Below, one piece after another: positions 60,231 to 64,000 of a stretch of DNA of 64,000 nt; within the stretch, counting starts at the first letter, position 1; each line of letters opens with the position of its first letter. Location of the stretch: assembly GCF_001602525.1 (NCBI RefSeq), contig NZ_LSYT01000003.1:186001-250000 (forward strand), read 5' to 3'. Made by a program: the position numbers and the translations under genes. This DNA comes from Flavobacterium chilense. GTDB lineage: Bacteria; Bacteroidota; Bacteroidia; Flavobacteriales; Flavobacteriaceae. The notes below the pieces were generated by a model. That model did not search any database, had not been told where the DNA came from, and saw nothing but the letters and a program-made list of their open reading frames with translations.

Positions 60231-61868
60231 ATGAAAAACAATTACAAAAGAATGTCACTAAGATGGATGGTCATTTTAGTATTGGGTATTTTTAATTTAT
60301 CAGTAGCCCAGAAAAAAGTAATCGCTTATGTTCCAAACTGGATCGATTTAAATTCGTTTTCGAGCAGTATTCAGTACAGTAAACTGACACATATCAATAT
60401 TGCGTTCGAAAATCCTGATGCAAACGGATACTTGTCTTTTAATTCAGGAAGTAATACCATTATCAATGCAGCACATGCCCAAAATGTAAAAGTTTTTGTT
60501 TCCCTTGGCGGAGGCGCAGTTTCTGAAGGAGGCGCTATTCGTGATAACTATTTCAATCTTATTACAAGTAGCAACAGAACGGCTTTTATCCAGAAGATAT
60601 ACGATTATGTAGTTGCCCATAATTTTGATGGTGTCGATGTCGATCTTGAAGGTCCGGCGATTAATGGCGATTATGGCGCATTTGTAATTGCTTTGGCGAA
60701 TAAACTGCACGCTAACGGAAAACAAATTACAGCAGCACTTTCAGAAGGATATGGCGGAGCCAATGTACCATCGTCTACTTTTGCCGCCTTTGACTGGATC
60801 AATATCATGGCGTATGATGCAACAGGACCATGGGCTCCTGGAAGTCCGGGTCAGCACTCTCCATACAGTATGGCTGTAAACCAGTTTAATTACTGGACCG
60901 GAAGAGGATTACCGGCAAGCAAAGCCATCATTGGGCTTCCGTTTTACGGATATGGTTTTGGAGCTTCAGCAAATCAGGGTATTTCTTATGCTAATATTGT
61001 AGCGCAATATCCGGGTGCCGAAAATCTGGATCAGGTAGGAAACACCATTTACTATAATGGAATTCCAACCATCAAACAAAAAACAACTTTTGCAATTCAA
61101 AATGCAGGAGGAGTGATGATTTGGGAATTGTCTCAGGATGCAACAGGTTCTAAATCCTTATTAACAGCGATCAATCAGGTTATTACAGGAAGTAATCCTC
61201 CAACAGGAACAGGAACTTTAATTCAGGCTGAAAATTACAATGCAATGAGCGGTGTTCAGACAGAACCTACCACGGATACCGGTGGTGGATTAAACGTAGG
61301 ATATTGTGATACTGGCGACTGGATGGCATATTACAACATTAATTTTCCAACTTCAGGAAATTACGTAATTGAATACCGAGTGGCGAGTGCCGTTACAGGG
61401 GGAAGATTATCAGCTGATTTAAATGCCGGAACTATTCAGCTTGGGGCAATAAATGTACCCAATACAGGCGGATGGCAAAACTGGCAGACGATTACCCAAA
61501 CTGTAAATGTAAATGCCGGAACGTATAACTTTGGGATATATGTTCAAAATACTGGTTTTAATATTAACTGGTTCAGAATTACAAAATCGGCTTCAGCTTT
61601 AGCAGCAAAATCAGCGGCTTCGGCAGAAACCCCTGTAGATATTGCAAGTGTTACTATTTATCCAAATCCAACAGAAAGTACACTTTTCTTTAGTGCCGAA
61701 GTTTCAGGAGCCAATGTGAGTATCATAAACTCTCAGGGCGGCGATACTGTTTCGACACAAAAAGCCAATAACAACAGTATTGATGTATCTGGCTTAAAAA
61801 CCGGAATCTACCTGATTTTAGTAGAAAAAGACGGTATCAAAACCGTAAGACGTTTTATTAAAAAATAA
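60231..61868 (+). CDS. Secreted GH18 chitinase-like enzyme with CBM6
   Basis: 545 residues. Signal peptide 1-26. GH18 barrel (about 27-320) with FDGVDVDLEG, Glu140 being the catalytic acid of DxxDxDxE, and WINIMAYDATGPW, plus a C-terminal GVMIWELSQDA. CBM6 at about 330-455 (IQAENYNAMSGVQTEPTTDT, GDWMAYYNINFP, GGWQNWQT). T9SS type A sorting domain at about 475-545. It would hydrolyse chitin or related amino sugar chains; endoglucosaminidase activity is the alternative. The CBM6 is very similar to that of the GH64. Confidence 0.9.
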   Translation: MKNNYKRMSLRWMVILVLGIFNLSVAQKKVIAYVPNWIDLNSFSSSIQYSKLTHINIAFENPDANGYLSFNSGSNTIINAAHAQNVKVFVSLGGGAVSEGGAIRDNYFNLITSSNRTAFIQKIYDYVVAHNFDGVDVDLEGPAINGDYGAFVIALANKLHANGKQITAALSEGYGGANVPSSTFAAFDWINIMAYDATGPWAPGSPGQHSPYSMAVNQFNYWTGRGLPASKAIIGLPFYGYGFGASANQGISYANIVAQYPGAENLDQVGNTIYYNGIPTIKQKTTFAIQNAGGVMIWELSQDATGSKSLLTAINQVITGSNPPTGTGTLIQAENYNAMSGVQTEPTTDTGGGLNVGYCDTGDWMAYYNINFPTSGNYVIEYRVASAVTGGRLSADLNAGTIQLGAINVPNTGGWQNWQTITQTVNVNAGTYNFGIYVQNTGFNINWFRITKSASALAAKSAASAETPVDIASVTIYPNPTESTLFFSAEVSGANVSIINSQGGDTVSTQKANNNSIDVSGLKTGIYLILVEKDGIKTVRRFIKK

Positions 61869-61898
61869 GCTTTAACTGCAAAGCCCGCAAAGATTTAC

Positions 61899-61956
61899 GC
61901 AAGGTTCGTTAAGTATTGTATGATAAAGAAACAAAGCTTTGCGAACCTTGCTTTTT
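61899..61956 (+). terminator. Probable terminator after the GH18 gene
   Basis: GCAAGGTTCG (61899-61908) pairs with CGAACCTTGC (61942-61951), a long loop, then five T. Confidence 0.5.
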
Positions 61957-62044
61957 CAACATATTCCATAGATAACAATCTTAGTGTGTTTTACGGTTCA
62001 TATTTTCAGCAAATAGTATTGCAAAACCCAAACCCCAATTTTAT

Positions 62045-64000
62045 ATGAAAAAAAATTACAAACTTCGGTTAAGTTTACTCTTGTTTCTTGCCTTTGGCAG
62101 TTTTGCCATTGCGCAGACTTCTTTAGGTTCAAGTAAAACTTTTATGAATACTTTAAAGAAAGAATTAGTCAGCGGAACAACCTCAAAAGGTGCCGAAAAA
62201 ACCGTTTTGCTTCAGGTCGAAAATTCAAAAAACTTTAACGGAAAAATAAATTATAACGAATCTAATACGTCCAGCGAATTTCTGATTGGAGAAATCAAAA
62301 ATATTCCTGAATCTTCTTTTTACATTAAAGTAAAAGACAAATCGCTGGAAGGTCATATCATTTTAAAAAAAACAAAAGAAGCTTACAAATATTATTCAGA
62401 TGCACAGGGAAATGCCTTTGTTTCTAAAGTTGATATTAACACACTTGTTTGTATTGATTATAGAAATGTACCTGAAAATACTGCCAAAGCAACCAATAAA
62501 ACAGCAGTGGCAGCAGCAATTGCTCCGGCTTTGTTGAATTTGCAGAGTTTGCCGGGTGCAGCAGGTTGCGTAATGCTGGATTTTGATGGTTATAATATGC
62601 CTGCAGGAAATCTGTGGAATAACGGAAATGCAATTAATGCCGCACCATCCGGAATGAGCGATGCTGATGTACAACAACATTGGGAAGTAGTTTCAGAAGA
62701 TTACCGACCTTTTAATCTGAATGTTACAACAAGCGAAGCCGTTTTTAACTCCTATCCAAGAAACAGAAGAATGCGCGTGGTGGTAACTCCAACCAATACT
62801 GCAGCTCCGGGAGCGGGAGGTGTAGCTTATATTGGTTCCTTCAATTGGGACAATGATGTACCATGTTGGGTATTTATTACTTCAGGTAAATCTGGTGGAG
62901 ATGCCTCAGCGCATGAAATTGGACATACTTTTGATCTGGGTCATGACGGACGTACGAACCCGGCAGAGGATTATTTTGTTGGAATAGACGGAACTTCATG
63001 GGCGCCAATTATGGGAGCAGGATATTACAGACCTGTTGTACAATGGAGTAAAGGCGAATATAATTATGCCAATAACAAACAAGATGATGTGGCTTCGATT
63101 GCAAGCTCAAAATTTGGTGTAGGATATCGAGGTGATGATTATGGAGATAATACAGCTTCGGCAGCCAATTTAGATTATAACGCTAACGGAACAATTAATC
63201 AAAAAAACGGAATCATCTCCAGTGAAGCCGATTATGATTTTTTCACCTTTACAACAGGGGGAGGAAATGTTTCGATCAATGCAAATACAGTGAGCCGTGA
63301 CGGAAACCTGCATCTTTTAATAAGACTCTATAATGCAGCCGGAGCCGAAATGGGAACCTATTGGAATTCTGATCCTTTTGCGTTGAATGCTGCTATGAAT
63401 GTTAATTTGCCTGCCGGTAAATATTTTATAGGTGTTGATGGTACCGGAGCAGGAAATGTGGGTTATGGCGGATATTCTGCTTATGGATCTATCGGAAGTT
63501 ATACTATTACAGGAACAATTCCTCCGGGAGGAAATATTAGTCCGTCTACCGATGTGATTACCGTTTATAAAGATTGCAATTATACAGGTTTCTCGGGCGG
63601 ATTAACTATTGGCGATTATAATCTGGCACGTTTAAATTCGTTGGGAGTTTTAAATGATGATATATCGTCACTTAGAATCACACAGGGATTTCAGGCGATT
63701 TTGTATCAGGATGATAATTTTACAGGAGCTTCGACCGTAATTAATTCTGATAATTCCTGTTTGAATACCACCTGGAATGATAAAGTAAGTTCGATTAGAG
63801 TTATTGCAAACGGAACCACCACTTTAGGAAATCAGACTTTCTTTTTGCAAAATAGAAACAGCGGTTTGTATATGGATGTTTGGAATGCAAGTATGTCAAA
63901 CGGAGCAGGAATTAATCAGGGTGGACTTAATTCAGGAAACAATCAAAAATTTACATTGACTCATTTAGGAGATGGAATGTATAAGATTATTGCAAACCAC
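62045..64000 (+). CDS. Secreted metzincin-like zinc protease with crystallin and lectin domains (3' end outside window)
   Basis: 652 residues visible, open at the window end. Signal peptide 1-23; a prodomain (about 24-175); catalytic domain (about 176-370) with zinc motif HEIGHTFDLGH (His290, Glu291, His294, His300) and a probable Met-turn APIMGAGY. A pre-peptidase C-terminal (PPC) domain (about 380-500), a beta/gamma-crystallin domain (from 505) and the start of a ricin-type lectin follow. Compared with HExxHxxGxxH, the Gly is Asp, which is unusual. The crystallin-lectin block matches the GH64 protein nearly codon for codon. It digests protein outside the cell and probably ends in a T9SS sorting domain beyond the window. 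Confidence 0.85.
   Translation, partial: MKKNYKLRLSLLLFLAFGSFAIAQTSLGSSKTFMNTLKKELVSGTTSKGAEKTVLLQVENSKNFNGKINYNESNTSSEFLIGEIKNIPESSFYIKVKDKSLEGHIILKKTKEAYKYYSDAQGNAFVSKVDINTLVCIDYRNVPENTAKATNKTAVAAAIAPALLNLQSLPGAAGCVMLDFDGYNMPAGNLWNNGNAINAAPSGMSDADVQQHWEVVSEDYRPFNLNVTTSEAVFNSYPRNRRMRVVVTPTNTAAPGAGGVAYIGSFNWDNDVPCWVFITSGKSGGDASAHEIGHTFDLGHDGRTNPAEDYFVGIDGTSWAPIMGAGYYRPVVQWSKGEYNYANNKQDDVASIASSKFGVGYRGDDYGDNTASAANLDYNANGTINQKNGIISSEADYDFFTFTTGGGNVSINANTVSRDGNLHLLIRLYNAAGAEMGTYWNSDPFALNAAMNVNLPAGKYFIGVDGTGAGNVGYGGYSAYGSIGSYTITGTIPPGGNISPSTDVITVYKDCNYTGFSGGLTIGDYNLARLNSLGVLNDDISSLRITQGFQAILYQDDNFTGASTVINSDNSCLNTTWNDKVSSIRVIANGTTTLGNQTFFLQNRNSGLYMDVWNASMSNGAGINQGGLNSGNNQKFTLTHLGDGMYKIIANH

Overview
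The window looks like a chromosomal segment of a Flavobacterium-type member of the Bacteroidota. The evidence is AT-rich DNA, SusC/SusD and hybrid two-component systems, C-terminal type A sorting domains of the type IX secretion system (T9SS), A-rich regions before start codons, and promoters of the Bacteroidota form TTG-N19..21-TAnnTTTG. All calls come from reading the sequence; no database search was run.

Layout. (1) 1-2641: the end of a lactate-utilisation operon (lutB partial, lutC), then a PfkB sugar kinase. (2) 3134-4200: a small membrane protein, a possible 29-residue membrane peptide and an XRE-type regulator. (3) 4257-15293: an array of thirteen orphan genes, all on the minus strand, mostly unrelated to each other (DUF3592-like, YD/RHS-like lipoprotein, WG-repeat-like, DKNYY, several membrane proteins). 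Nearly every spacer carries a copy of the same few spacer sequences in the same orientation. Several copies encode a short peptide that runs up to or into the next start codon. This is the least explained part of the window. (4) 15377-23657: a YegP-like protein, an NlpE-like lipoprotein followed by a decayed gene, an 1881-residue adhesin-like protein with four exact-length 258-bp repeats, and a DUF2911 protein. (5) 23823-45117 (minus): a polysaccharide utilisation locus (PUL): GH2, jelly-roll lyase-like protein, GH2, GH88, SusD, SusC, hybrid sensor, beta-helix protein, then UxuA, SDR, KDPG aldolase and a YhcH-family protein. A divergent LacI-type gene and a DUF4861 protein follow. The content points to a glucuronate-containing, lyase-cleavable polysaccharide processed through mannonate and 2-keto-3-deoxygluconate. 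(6) 48199-64000 (plus): a small unknown protein, a HAD phosphatase, a Y_Y_Y/LuxR-type regulator, then four secreted multidomain proteins (GH16, GH64, GH18, metalloprotease cut by the window end). These would attack beta-1,3-glucan, chitin and protein, a combination suited to fungal or algal cell walls; the three complete ones end in T9SS sorting domains.

How the genes work together. In the PUL the extracellular lyase-like and beta-helix proteins would cut the polymer, SusC/SusD import it, GH88 and the two GH2 enzymes release uronic acids, and SDR-UxuA-aldolase feed central metabolism. The hybrid sensor probably controls susCD, and the LacI protein probably controls the cytoplasmic uronate genes from a palindrome lying between two face-to-face promoters. 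The 48-64 kb locus has no SusCD and appears to rely on secretion, with its own membrane-bound regulator.
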